From Athripsodes cinereus (taxonomy: Eukaryota > Arthropoda > Insecta > Trichoptera > Leptoceridae), in assembly GCA_947579605.1 (NCBI GenBank), contig OX388312.1, positions 6,386,001-6,450,000 of the forward strand: a DNA stretch of 64,000 nt. The letters are read 5' to 3'. A program made the translations under genes and the position numbers. Of this stretch, positions 1 to 11,640 are shown piece after piece. The notes beneath the pieces are model-generated. The model worked only from the letters and a program-made list of their open reading frames with translations, was not told where the DNA came from and ran no database searches. Every line of letters starts with the position of its first letter. Position 1 is the first letter of the stretch.

Positions 1-175
1 AAAAGGCAGGTGTTCGAAAAAAATAAAGACATATTACATCTTAAAAATTCTGGGATGGGACGTGTCACCCATCATGAGTGTCTTGGGTTTTCATTGACAC
101 ATTGAGGACGGCCTACATGCTTGGTACATGTGGCTAGTCTGCTGGCTTCCCCACCCGTGGGTAAAGCTGTCTTAG
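1..175 (+). repeat. R247 retroposon copy, cut by window edge
   Basis: This is the inner and 3' part of a roughly 247-bp dispersed repeat that recurs at least a dozen times in the window; the best full copy is 7970..8216. It begins within the box GGCAGGTGTTCGAAAA. It continues through the conserved 'CACCCATC..GAATGTCTTG' and 'CTGCTGGCT' segments and ends near the 'CCCGTGGGT' segment. Its 5' part lies outside the window. Confidence 0.8.
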
Positions 176-2440
176 TTTAATAATATATAATTTGTAAATA
201 TAATTTTAAGATGCATGTTGTATATATGTACATAACATTAGTTAATGTCAATGGAACATCATGTAATCCCTCGGATAAAGGAGTGCGCCGTTGGTATATG
301 GAACTTGGGAAGATCCATACCATACACGGATGATGTTTTTTTTTTGTAAAATATAAATTATTTACAATAATATATCATAAATAAAAGTATAGTTTTGTTA
401 TAAATACAAATATTAAAAAAAAACAAGAGAAGGTAAATTGAAAATTAAAACAAGCATTTATTTATTTAAAGAAAAAAAATAAAATTATAATGACTATATG
501 TGTTGAACAAAAATTTACAAGATTAGAAGGATTAAGGCATCTGGCATGAGGAACAAATCTATCACACATTAATTGATATGTCATAATACAAGAGGAGAAG
601 AATGTGAGAATTATAGTTGTATGGATAGTTGAAAGTAGAAGGTGGCCACATTGAATGAGGAAGAATGAATGTGAGAGAGAAAATAAAGATGAAAGTAAAA
701 AAGGAAGATGAAGAAATGAATTTGAATGAAAATATGCAAACATCACACAGTGATATGCTCACCATGCCAGATCGAACAGTCCTTTGCGTATTTGAATCTT
801 GTAGGAAAGCGATATAATTATATGTGTAAATTTCAGAAAGGAAAATAAATACAAAGAAAAACCTTCTTTGGGGTACCTCTTAATAGAGTGACCATGAATA
901 CACACATAATTTACACAGAAACTGTGGAGAGAACAGTAGTTCCTCTAATGTCAACTCTTTCCAGAGTGACTGGAAGATCGTGTATAGGCGTATAATTAGA
1001 TAATTAACCGTCTTAGGGTTAAGAATAAGCTTACGTTTTTGGCGGAGAGAAGTAAATTGTTGATTACAAAAATTAACAAGAAAAATAAACCATCTTTATA
1101 ATTCCTTTAATGTACTCGTAGTACATATATTGCTTTTTAAAAGAACCAATTATAATATTAAGTTTTAGGTTAACACAATTACCTTTTAATTAATTAGTAT
1201 TAAATGTTCAAAACTGGAAAAGGGTCTTGACTTGAGGAAGGATGTATTGTTTTGTTACCGATGAAAATCATTTTATTTTATTCTAGGAACGTGGCATGCA
1301 CTGAACATTCCTGACTGAATATGTATATGTGCATGTGTGTAATATTTTAATTATAGTGTGTAAGGATGTATTGAACATATAAAATGTAAACATATAGATT
1401 GTGTAAATCAAATATGTGTATTATATAACTTATAAGTATTAACGTTGAACTGGTTATTCAACATATATAGGCCCAACATAGTAATGTTACTATGATTTTT
1501 TTTTAACATGCATGCGAAATTCATGAAGTAAAAGCTCTAATTAAAATGGTATAATATGAGTTACAATGTATATATAAAATGAAGATATACCTATGATAAA
1601 ACATAGTACATAAATGTAGGTTATATCTAGCAGTGTTTTTGCAAAGATAAATTCTGTTATTTATTCCCTTCGATTAGGATTAAAACAATTAAATGTATGA
1701 ATTGTTATTAAGATTTTAAATTAAGCAAGCACACAGATGCATTTAAAGAAAATGTACATACAATATGTACTAAAGTTTTTTTTATTTTTTAATATGTCAC
1801 TAGGTTAGGAAAGGAAGGGATAAATTTTTCCCAGAGGAATATTATCATGCCTTGTTTGCTACCTGGGTGGAAAAATTTCTCGTAGATTTCCAACATGAGA
1901 GATAATTTTCATCCTAATATTTAACATTTGCAGTTAATAACTCCTTAATGTTTCAAATTTTTTTTATTTAGACATTTTCACATGTTTAGGGTACAAACCT
2001 ATGTTATTGTTCTTCTGTGTTCCCTTGGATTTAAAAAAAATATATAGTTGTAAGACATTGTACAAGATATGCCTCGTTATACATCATAGAGCATTGTGAA
2101 GCATACGTGCACGTTTCACAATGGTTTATTTTTAGGGTTTTAAAATTTCCACACAAAATCGTGTTCACCCATCCAAATAAAAAAAAAAAAAAAACACTAA
2201 GTGTGGTGGCGTCCATTGAGGTACTGAGAAAGACGGGTTGATGTATAATGACGCATAAAACTGAGTTTATTTAGGATAAGTATATATATATATATGACGT
2301 GATGATGATTTTTTTTTGAATTTGTAAACAGACCATCCGATTTTCTTTTTGCGTGTCAGGTGCATAAACGTTTAGTTGTATCATAATGATAGAGAGAAAA
2401 AAAAAAAAAAGCATTCTGTTTTTTTGTTTTTTTTTGCTTA
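176..2440. other. Gene-free AT-rich stretch
   Basis: No supported gene. The open frames at 462..765 on the minus strand are low-complexity Phe/Ser/Leu strings from AG-rich DNA. The block at 600-700 (reverse complement contains ATTCAATGTGG) resembles a dispersed sequence at 51650-51720. A short TA run lies at about 2282-2296 and an A run at about 2398-2410. No promoter or RNA gene is evident. Confidence 0.6.
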
Positions 2441-2453
2441 GGGGGGGAATTAA
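2441..2453 (+). other. Polypurine tract upstream of LTR
   Basis: The run AGGGGGGGAATTAA directly abuts the TG of the putative LTR. This is the placement expected for the plus-strand priming site of an LTR retrotransposon. It supports reading the next feature as a 3' LTR rather than a solo LTR. Confidence 0.5.
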
Positions 2454-3259
2454 TGTAGCATGATATTATTATTGGTGGTTTAATTTTTCTTATCAGCCAC
2501 ATTTCGCCTTATGGCAACACCGCAATGAGTTGTCAGAAGTCAAACGCGTTATTGTTACAAAGTCGGAGAAATAAAATACTGACCGGCAGAAAACATGTGA
2601 AGAGTTCACTTTTTAAGAGGACTCCGGGACAGTTGGAAGACATACGTCTTCAGTTAGGAAATTTTCTTTGGTGTCACCTCGTGGCGACCAAATATAAGTG
2701 AACCAATGTCTTGTAATTAGAACATCTGATCGGGAATAACCTCAAAAGAGGATGGAGATGATTACGTGTAAATAAAGGCAGTGAAAATTATATAAATTGT
2801 GGGACCCGGACACTCGTATATAACCGCAGATATCGTGGTAAGTCTCTTAAGGCTATATTTTAGATAAATCACAATATTAACTTAAATTCAATACAGATGA
2901 AAAGTGTTCTGTCAGTGTCTAATAATTATGATGATAATTGCCAACAGAGGCGGTTCTAGTTCCCGGGTCGCAAATTGAGCTGGACGAGTCGCCTGCTTAT
3001 CCGTATCGACGGAACCTTACAGAAGGGGATCGTGAGCGCCTGGCACCCGTGACGAAAGATCGGATGGTTTGATAGTATGGACGGCCGTCGATGGAGGCTA
3101 CCCCGTCCGCAATGTAATGCAACAAAGATCCAATAAAAGGAAAACGTTTGTATCTGAACACCCTGTGTATTCATCAGCCTTGTGCCCTAACCAACCAATC
3201 CACGACCTCTGAAGACACATGCAGTGAGCTAGCCGAGACAGGAGAGGAAATACGCTACA
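2454..3259 (+). mobile_element. Probable 3' LTR of a truncated LTR retrotransposon
   Basis: The block is 806 bp and more GC-rich than its surroundings. It starts TGTAGC and ends GCTACA, a perfect 6-bp terminal inverted repeat of the TG..CA type. Inside are a TATA-like element near 2789 (TATATAAATTG) and a polyadenylation signal near 3133 (AATAAA), consistent with a U3-R-U5 arrangement. A polypurine tract abuts the left end. The bases flanking the two ends do not match, so it is not a clean solo LTR. No gag or pol remains upstream. A Ty3/Gypsy-like origin is only a guess, because no second LTR lies in the window for comparison. Confidence 0.5.
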
Positions 3260-3598
3260 GTGTGTACATAAATATTTAAATTATGAAGCTGTGTGCTGTT
3301 TCATACGCAAGTGTTTAGTATTTTTTATTGTTATTACCTTGCATTTAAAGATTCCATTGCGAATTTTTGGTTACCGGAGAATCCGCAAAGAGTTTATGTT
3401 GAAAAGTATGCAAATGCAGCGTTATGGTGGACAACTGAAATAGGGCTTTGCGTTAGAAACTTAATTTTTTAGACATCATTTTTTTGCAAAATGATACCTT
3501 ATGATTTATGAACTTGTTTACGTATCCAAATTATACTGAAATAAAAATTAATTTCTCTTTTGGATATATTACGATATGTATTTTTCATCAACTACTGA

Positions 3599-3696
3599 TG
3601 ACTGCATGAATAAACATGCAGATTGACATTTACAGGACACTCGAAAATTTCCAGAAAAGCGTGAGAGACCCATTCTTTACCGGGTATTCCACAGTC
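3599..3696 (-). repeat. R247 copy, internally deleted
   Basis: On the minus strand the 5' box (GGTAAAGAATGGGTCTC) and the GAGTGTCCTGTAAA segment are followed directly by a short remnant of the 3' 'CATGTTTATTCATGCAG' segment. The middle of the repeat is missing. Confidence 0.6.
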
Positions 3697-3852
3697 AAAC
3701 ATCGTTGAAAAAAACGATTTCGTTTTTCGTAGACGGTAATTATTGGTTCCTTTTAGCTCCAAACAAGTGTACTTATTTCTACTGTGTGTTCTCAAGACAT
3801 AATAATATATTTAAGGTTGAACGCAATTATTTATTTTATTAATTTATAATGC

Positions 3853-4437
3853 TTGCCAGAGGGTGATCTCCGGTCGGAATTACCAATCCGCATAGGAGCA
3901 GCTAGCGGGGCTTTCAATAACATGAACAAAGTTTGGAAGGCGTCTGGACTCAGCATCAGGACAAAATGCCGCTTGTTCAATGCGTGCATCATCCCAATCC
4001 ATCTATATGGCTGTGAGTCTTGGCACTTACCAAGGCTCACGAGCGGAAGATACTCAGCTTTGAAAACAAGTTTGTGTCTTAGAAGGATTTTGGATGTCAA
4101 ATGGTATGAACATGTTACAAATGATGCTGTGCGCCGGCGCACCCAGCAGAGACCTGTAATCTCCGTAATACAGGAGAGACGATGGTCCTGGCTGGGACAT
4201 GTTTTCAGAATGCCTAATGATGGTTGGCCAAAAAGAGCACTGTTCTTCCGTCCGCAGGGGTTCCGTCGGCCCGGGCGTCCCTCTTTCACAATACACCGTT
4301 CCTATGACAACGATATCAGAGCGCAAAGAATGTCGTGGAAAGAGGTGACGCAATTGGCACAGAGACGCTCTGAATGGAGGAGGCTGGTTTCTGCCCTGTG
4401 CTCCCGAGAGGAGCGTTGAGAGCGATGATGATGATAA
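3853..4437 (+). mobile_element. LINE family B: C-terminal end of reverse transcriptase ORF
   Basis: An open frame of 188 aa matches the region downstream of the RT catalytic core in many insect non-LTR retrotransposons. In order it shows 'GAFNNMNKVW' (near residue 20), 'LYGCESW' (near 52), 'WLGHVFRMPND' (near 113), 'GRPSFTIHRSYDNDIRA' and 'WKEVTQLAQRRSEWRRLVSAL' at the end. The stop at 4417..4419 is followed by a GATGATGATGATAATG tail, a typical simple-repeat LINE 3' end. No RT catalytic motif is present, so this is a 5'-truncated dead copy. Fragments of the same family occur at 22173..22305 (-), 26832..26886 (+) and 36425..36520 (-). Confidence 0.85.
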
Positions 4438-5351
4438 TGTAAAACGAGTACCTATAATTTTAATAATAATTAGTTTAAAAAGTGTGAATAATAAGTTTAA
4501 TAAAATATATCTATGTCACAGATATGAAAAGTGCAGTTTTCATAGTTTTGAGATAATTAAAGTTGAAATTTTGAGATGCTTTTCCATTTAGTACTCACCA
4601 CATATAGTTTTTTTTAAATATCTCGTCAATGACACAGAGTAACGTAATAATATTCCTAAGGTACACATTTCAGATGGTATAGATTCGCTTGCGTATAATA
4701 ACTCATTTTCGATACAAACTGCACTTACCATCGATATGGTATTTCTGATATTACATATTTAAAAAACAGTCCATACTTCTAAGAATCCATATTTTATTTT
4801 ATCTCAACCCTGTGATAAAAATGTATACAGTTCTATGGGTACAACAAACCCATGTTACTTCTCGTATTAATTAGCGGATTATTTACATTTTCCTGGATAT
4901 TAAAATTTGCTCGCCTGCTTTATTTTGCATTTCTATAAAAAGGTATTCCATCATATTGTTTTTAATACTCATTTTCTACACAAAACAACACAAAACGTTG
5001 AGATAAATGAATAGTTTTTAGTACATTATTACATCGTTCAAAGAGATAGAGAACAGCAAGGTTTGGTTAGCCGATATAAGAAAAACTTTGATCTATTAAC
5101 GTGTGTGTTATTAAAGTACGAATATAAAGGATAATCTCTAGATTTTTCAAAAGAATTATTTATTTACTTATTTATTCATTCTTTATTGTTCATTGATTAC
5201 TAATAATTTCATAGAAGGTATACATATATGTTAGATAAGTATCATCAATATGCATAGGGCAACTTTATCGCAAAGGCGCGATATCTTCAAACGAATCCAA
5301 ACTACCTACATTCATTGAATATATTATTAATAGATACAATAATTGTCTTAC
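4438..5351. other. Noncoding stretch with a LINE tail
   Basis: No gene seen. At about 5155-5295 lies a minus-strand LINE 3' end. It has an A/T-rich tail (TTTATTTACTTATTTATTC read on the plus strand) and then the box 'GGGCAACTTTATCGC..GGCGCGATATCTTC'. That box recurs at 21.9, 43.9, 54.4 and 57.0 kb. Confidence 0.5.
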
Positions 5352-5590
5352 TCCGTGGAGTACCCGGAAAATAATTGGTCTCCCGCTCTCTACCGCAAGT
5401 TTTTGAGTGTCCTGTTATGTGCAAAAAAATAAAGTTCATTTGACACCTTAAACTCAGTGATAAGGTTTGCCACCCATTTTGAATGTCATATTTTTATGGT
5501 GCGAAGAGAACAGCTTGTACCTATATTTGTTACATGCAGCTGGTCTGCTGGCTTCTCTCAATGTGGAATATACCGTGATGGTAATATAGT
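5352..5590 (+). repeat. R247 retroposon copy, near full length
   Basis: It begins at the shared 5' end (CCGTGGAGTACCCGG) and runs through GAGTGTCCTGT, 'GGTTTGCCACCCAT' and 'CATGCAGCTGGTCTGCTGG'. It ends at 'CCGTGATGGTA'. It has about the same length and order as the copy at 7970..8216, with moderate divergence. Confidence 0.8.
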
Positions 5591-6301
5591 AGAAGTGGTA
5601 GAATAAAAATTGTAGGTATTTGATTAACTCTTGATTTGAAATAAATAAAAATTAAAAAAAAAAGATTTTCAAAAGTTCTGATGCTCAGATATTTTATAAT
5701 AAAGGATCTCTTTAAAATTTGAGTAAAGAAATGAAGAAAGACTTGTCATGTTGAAAATATGTGTTAAAAATTAATGAGATGGTGTGTTTTAATTTTTGCT
5801 GCGCTTTATATCAAATATGTTTATCAGAAATACCTTTGCAAAAGACATTGAGAAGTATTAAAAAAGGATTTTTTTTTATTTTCCAAAGAAATTCAAATAA
5901 AAGTAGTTTTTAAAAAACAAATAATGAACATTGTAATATTTACTTTTCCCCAGTATTAGGTAAATTCACGTTAAATCAAAATGTTTTTCATGTTGATATT
6001 TACAAACATCAGATTTTTAAGAGGAGAGATGCGCCAATGTTAACCAAAAAAAGAGGAAAGGCCACATACCTACTTCAAAATCATTCAAAAATGTTAGCCA
6101 AAGTTGGAATTGTCTACATCTTGTTTGTTTGAAGAGTTGGCTACTAATTACACAATATCACAATGTATGCAATGTTTTTAAAGCGAATACAGAAATGAAT
6201 ACTTATTGTGTTTCTAAATGAATATGAAAACTTTTCTGGCAAATGTTTAGAAAATTTACTATTTTTTGTACTGTTTAACCGGGTTTGGGTGCAGATGAAA
6301 A

Positions 6302-6686
6302 TAACCAATCAGATAATCTCGATTGGAGGACCATGTTTACACAATGTAACATTGTACAATATTATGTAATTTGGAGAAGTGATGAAGGCGTCCCAATGCT
6401 TTCGAATTGGCTCTAGGCTAGCTTAATTGATCACTTTCGGTGTTCATGGACGACGTTCACCAATTTCACCATTCTCACTATCACGATTGGTGGACCTTAC
6501 ATCGTGATAGTGAGAATGGTGGAATTGGTGAACGTTGTCAATGGACACCGAAAGTGATCACTTAAGCCAGCCTAGAGCTGATTCCTAGGCATTGGGACGC
6601 CTTTATCACTTCTTCCGATTACCTACATTTTGTACATTTTTGCATTGTATAAACATGGTTCTCCTACCGAGATATCTGATTGGTTA
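6302..6686. mobile_element. Foldback (long inverted repeat) element, 385 bp
   Basis: Almost the whole segment is one imperfect inverted repeat centred near 6494. The outer ends are TAACCAATCAGATA and its complement, and the innermost arms are ATCACGAT at 6480..6487 and ATCGTGAT at 6501..6508. No coding capacity. It is most likely a MITE-type or foldback DNA transposon. A 9-bp direct repeat AAATGTTTA lies at 6241..6249 and 6719..6727, but I could not assign it confidently as the target duplication. Confidence 0.75.
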
Positions 6687-7969
6687 CTTGCCGATATGGC
6701 AGCATTTTTGGGCTGAGAAAATGTTTATACGAAGGTATGATAATAATTTAGCCATCACGAAAAAAAAAAATTTTGTACGGAATCCAGAATGATATTTCCG
6801 CGTTATCAAACTCATATCAATAATTCATTCCGAGTCAAAGAATCACCCCTCTATGACGATAATCAAATTTATTGATTCATAAATCCACGTTTGATAGATT
6901 ACGTTCCGAATTCCAGTGATTTACCTTCCTAATAATTTATTCCACTCTTTCATGTACATACATAGGTATGTACGTACGGTTGATGGAGATTTACAACATT
7001 ATTATAATCTATGAGTTTATAGGTAGGTACCAGGTTATTTTCTAACCGTTTTAGTTTTGTATGTAATGCCAGTACAAAAATATCATACGTACCTAAATAT
7101 AAAGCACGGAGATTTTTCTTATACGAAGACAGCTGCATTTACTGCCTCCGCACAAGCATTTAGTTGCTTATGGAGGGAGCATTTTTACTGTGTGTAATAT
7201 TATTTTGTTATTGGAATATCAATGTATACTGTGTATTTATGAATGAAATAGTATAAATAAAAATATATATTATATCTACCTATAACATGTTTATAGTTGA
7301 ACTTGTTGATGATGATGATGATGATGATTATTCTGGATGATTTTGTTTTGACGCTGTTTAACAGTCCCTAGACCGTCTCAAGGGCGTCGAGACTGATTAT
7401 TAGTTATTACAAACGTTCTAGGTCAGATTAATAAACCTAATAATGTATGTATCATGAACCTACATACATGGATATTTATAACATAGTAAGGAAAATTCAA
7501 GGGAAGACCAATTTGTCATCCCATTTGAGCAGGTATATTATCTAAGTATGCCAATAATTTTAGTATGTGTGGTAAACGTACACCTACAAATACTTTTACA
7601 TTGTGATACATTCTCAAACATTATATGTATTAAACTGTATAAAATTTAGTTTAGTAAGTTATGTAGCAAATGAGCAAGGAATTAATTATTTATTTTATTC
7701 TTCCTGTACCTTCATTGGTTCCATTACAACAAATCAAGTATCATTAAAATATCAGTTATATACAATTCAATGCATAGAGGATGAGCTTAGGTATAGCTTA
7801 AATGCGATGTCTCCCAACAAACCCGTTATTCTCATTAATTGAATTCATTCATAAAATATGGATAATATTATGTATTCTCTGTTTGAAAACATCAAAAAAT
7901 AAGCAATCCAATTTATATAATAAACACATTTATTACGATGTGTTTTATTACAAAATTAAATTTAACATT
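6687..7969. other. Noncoding stretch with (GAT)n microsatellite
   Basis: A GAT/ATG microsatellite lies at about 7304-7329. The open frames at 7603..7990 have no recognisable domain and AT-driven composition, and I do not call them genes. Confidence 0.5.
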
Positions 7970-8216
7970 ATCCCATGGAGCACCCGGTAAAGAATTGGTC
8001 TCCCACTCTTCTGCGTAAGTTTTTGAGTGTCCTGTAAAAGGCAGGTCTTCGAAAAATATTTTACATCTTAAATTCAGCGTTGAGGTTTGCCACCCATCCT
8101 GAATGTCTTGATTTTATATTGGCACGAAGAGGACAGTTTGCTTGTTTCTTACATGCAGCTAATCTGCTGGCTACCTCACTTGTGGGATATGTCGTGATGG
8201 TATAGTATAGTATAGT
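7970..8216 (+). repeat. R247 retroposon, full-length reference copy
   Basis: This 247-bp unit is flanked by a perfect 12-bp target duplication, AAATTTAACATT, at 7958..7969 and 8217..8228. It starts 'ATCCCATGGAGCACCCGG' and ends in a short TATAG-type repeat tail after 'GTCGTGATGG'. It has no open frame. A long target duplication with a simple-repeat 3' tail is the signature of a LINE-mobilised short retroposon (SINE-like). Only a weak match to a Pol III B box is visible (GGTGTTCGAA in other copies), so a tRNA origin is unproven. Confidence 0.85.
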
Positions 8217-8419
8217 AAATTTAACATTGGATATAAATATATACTGTTTTATATTTTAAATCATTTGTAATAATAATTGTGTTAACATTTAAAATCAAAT
8301 AATGATGCAAAATATTATAAATCTGTTAAAAATTCAGTAATTGAATAACGCCATGTAAAAAAGAACCAGCTATAAATATGAAAAGGTTGTTTTAATCTGT
8401 CTAACGTCCAATCAAAATA

Positions 8420-10314
8420 TTAAATAACATTAGTTTTTATCAGGTGCCTGAGAACACCATTGAATCTTTTGATAGTTTCTTCCGAAATCTTCACAACAGA
8501 CGCATCAAACTCATTTCCGTCTTCCATAAGATCCTTCATATTCAAAGAATCTTCTTTTTTATTCAACATGAATGGGAGCATTGTGACGCATGCGGCTAAA
8601 GCGTAACCCATCTTCTCTTTCAGATGTTTCATGAAAATTTCCTTCGGGTAACATTTCTCCGGATCACATTTTAAATCTTTTAGACGGGAACTAAGAGTTT
8701 CGTAGTAAATATCCAATAGTTCGTCCCAAAGGTTGTCTCTTGTCTCTTCGTCTAAACACAAGTAAAGAGAATATGCCAAGTCCATTATCGGTGAAGTGAA
8801 TTTGATAGTTTGCCAATCCAAAATTATCATGTCCGTCACTTTGTCGTTCTGAAATAAGGAATATTATATATTTAAAAGATAGGGATAAAATATTGATAAA
8901 CGGTAAGTATAACTTCTTCGAAACACTGAGGAATTTGCTTTTATAGAAAAGATTGGCAGCTAGACTCTTCTATTTTATTTCGGGTCTTTCACTCTTTCCT
9001 GTGAGCAAAGAGATTGTAGGTAATGTAACATTCGTAGAACTACGCTTATTATAAGAATTGATACAAAAAATTGAGATGATCGGTAGCCTGATGTTAAAGT
9101 CTTGGATTTTCAATCGACAGATTCGGATTCGATTCCACCACGCTGCCGACTTACTCTTCCTTCATGGTACATGCATATTATTTATTTAAATACCTACTTC
9201 TTTCAAATCCATATTCATCTACATAAAAAAATCAGAAATATTTTAATAGTGCTATTGTTTCTAAATGTTCCATTTTAATTACGCGAATAAATTTTGAATA
9301 TCTACAATAGGTACATCTCAGGTTGGCTAGAAGAAATTGGATATGCGATAAAACCGCCGAAATATAGTATTTGATAAATTGTTGGTTCTCATATCCACCA
9401 CTGAATTAAATTCGAGGAATATTTTGTGTAAACGGTCATTGAATTAATAGACTGGTACATAAACAATTTCGGAAAAAACTATATTACAAAATTAATAATA
9501 ATTATAGTTATAGTTTCTTTTCTAGTCTTATTTAAGTACATATCATACATCCTTTATATCTGATGAAGCAATTAAAGGATCATTACAATAAAAACTATCC
9601 TTCAAGCTTTCAATACATAAGATGTTATGTACTTGTATTGCTGTAAAAAGGTCCACTTCTGTTAAAACATCAATATATATTCTGAAAACATCAATATATA
9701 CACGTGTGTTAGTATGTGGTGTGGGATTTGTGATATGTATGGTTGAGGGATATGTTGTTTTTTTCTGGTTTTATATGGAGAAATGGTTTATTTGTGTGTT
9801 GTTTCGTGTATGGACGGTTTACAGCAGTGTTTTTCTTACTATGAATGTGATTGTGTAAATATAGGAAATGAATGCTTTTTGTGATTGTGTATTTACGACA
9901 ATGCACTGTCGGATACCGATATCTTTGGGTTAACTCAGCTTGCGTTCAGGAGGCGGGTACAGATGAAATTATTTTCATCGTCTGTGGTGCACTAGTGAGC
10001 CCTGTGATGGGACACCCCCCCCCCCCATAATTTTGTATTCTTGCTAAAGTTGTATATATTATGCATCTGTATAATTTCAAGTATATATGTTTTTGTGTGA
10101 ATGTGGAATTGACTGTATGTGTGTGCTAGCAAGACGAATGATTGATGTGTGCGTGTGTGTTTGTGTTTTTCATATTATTGAATAAATATTGAGATAATGT
10201 AAATTAATTGTGACGCACGGTTTTTGGATGATGACTGAGTGAAATGTTTAATTTTTTTTTCTACCTTCTACATTATATATATATAGTTGTTGTCTGTTGT
10301 GTGTTTTCAAGAAA

Positions 10315-10349
<35 letters not shown>

Positions 10350-11640
10350 ATATATGTTTCTAATTTCAATACGATTGATATGTCTGTGAGATGTTGGCCC
10401 TAGTACAGGTTATACCTAGTCGGGCAGCATCAATGAAAATATATATAAGATTTGTAATTTATTAGTGTAACAAAATAAATAAATAAATAAAAATAAACTA
10501 ACAGTAACATACTTTTGTTAATGCATCTAGGTTCAACTAGAGACTCGAAGGAAATGAGAACGTATCTTCTTGAACTAACGGTAATTTAAAACTGATTGAT
10601 ATTAAATTATATAAAGTTTTATTGGTCGCATTATGTATCAATTATTCCTTTAATTTCCAGTCTATATTTAAGTTCAATGTATACGTTACACAAATAACAT
10701 TACGATTATCTACAGAAACAAGTTGTTTGAAAATAATCATGAATATTTTTTAAACCAGTTTTTTCAACTCTGGATTATTGAGTATAATGATATCAGAAAA
10801 TAATTAAATAATATTTAAATTTACCTCGTATTTGAAAAGGAAATTATTAATCCAAGAATCAGCGTGAACAATAATATTGTAACGAGTTTCCTCATCTCCT
10901 TTATGGAGGTCTAAATAATCATAAGTCTCCTTCATAATATCAGATTCGCAAAATATTTTAAACTTTATTTTACTCTCTTCAGAATCAATATGTTCATATA
11001 ATCTCACACTAATATCGTGTATATATTTGAAATACACATCGTTCATTTCTTCCTCTGTGGCGTGGTGATTTCTAAATATCTCATATTGCTCTTTAGGGAG
11101 ATGTGCTTTTAAAGCAAATGAAAGAGCATGGTATGTTGCTTGTGTTTTAATTAAAAGCACAGCATGATCTTTATCAAGTGATTTCATACGATCGTACATT
11201 TTATAACCTTTCGCGTTGAGATCTTCAAATATCAAAGCTTCCTTACGATTATCAATGGAAGAGACATAACACTTGGCGAATTTCATACGTAAATTTTCAG
11301 GAATTTTCGCTTCGACTTGCATTTTAGACAGCAACGGAAAATATTCTTTATAAATGAATTCTTCATTTCCGTAATATCTATCTAAAGGTATTCCGTTTTC
11401 ATATAACTCTGCTGGTGAAGTCTTGATTAATAGTTTAATACAATGATTTTCACCATTTTCATTGACACCTTCGAGTTTTGCACGTCTTATATCGCCGAGA
11501 TAATTTTCACCTTTATTGAACGTTTCTGTTATTTTGAAATCGTAGCTTTTAAAACCATTTTCCTTAGCTATTTTGTCCACTAGTTCACTCAGATGATTTT
11601 CGTTCGCACTCGCACTAAGATCGTCACCTTGACCGCTCAT
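8420..11640 (-). CDS. EcKinase-like (CHK kinase-like) protein, two exons, 414 aa
   Basis: A member of the insect ecdysteroid-kinase-like (EcKinase/DUF1679, CHK) family. These are cytosolic small-molecule kinases related to choline/aminoglycoside kinases; some phosphorylate ecdysteroids and others are linked to detoxification. Exon 1 is 10825..11640 (272 codons) and exon 2 is 8420..8848 (142 codons plus TAA). A phase-0 GT-AG intron joins them (donor GAG|GTAAAT; acceptor ATTTCAG|AAC). Visible motifs are the nucleotide loop GENYLGDIRR (44-53), the lysine region IKLLIK (68-73), FIYKEYF with a conserved Glu (95-101), the hinge ALIFEDL (135-141), the catalytic loop HADSWINN (259-266, Asp261) and the metal-binding ILDWQ (281-285, Asp283). 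The length fits the family (about 400-420 aa). The start is the first ATG in frame, in the insect-like context CAAAATGA; the frame stays open 41 codons further up but without an ATG. The substrate cannot be told from sequence. Confidence 0.93.
9072..9165 (+). repeat. Degenerate tRNA-derived SINE fragment in intron
   Basis: It contains an A-box-like GGTAGCCTGATGTTAAAG and a B-box-like GATTCGATTCCAC about 45 bp apart. A 'GCCGACTTACT' segment follows, as in the SINE at 14226. It lacks the pairing of a functional tRNA. Confidence 0.5.
10311..10351. repeat. (AAAT)n microsatellite
   Basis: About ten AAAT/AATA units follow 'GTTTTCAAGA', probably the 3' tail of a decayed LINE inserted in the intron. 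Confidence 0.85.

Larger units (their letters stand above)
8849..10824 (-). other. Intron of the EcKinase-like gene with embedded repeats
   Basis: This 1976-bp intron has consensus ends. It holds a degenerate SINE near 9070-9165 and TG-rich DNA at 9620-9880. It also holds a 12-C run at 10015..10026, an (AAAT)n array near 10311-10351 and a second LINE/SINE-like tail near 10380-10495. The TG-rich open frames on both strands here have no domain and are not called. Confidence 0.8.

Noticed and set aside
462..765. Two overlapping minus-strand frames as secreted proteins
   Set aside because: The Phe/Ser/Leu-rich translation comes from AG-rich simple sequence, with no start context or homologous pattern.
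4054..4353. 99-codon minus-strand frame
   Set aside because: It is the antisense shadow of the LINE family B coding region.
1..8216. CRISPR array, from regularly recurring segments
   Set aside because: The repeats are about 247 bp, dispersed, in both orientations and flanked by target duplications; the composition is eukaryotic.
9622..9906. Open frames on both strands in the intron
   Set aside because: They are TG-rich low-complexity DNA lying entirely inside the intron of the EcKinase-like gene.
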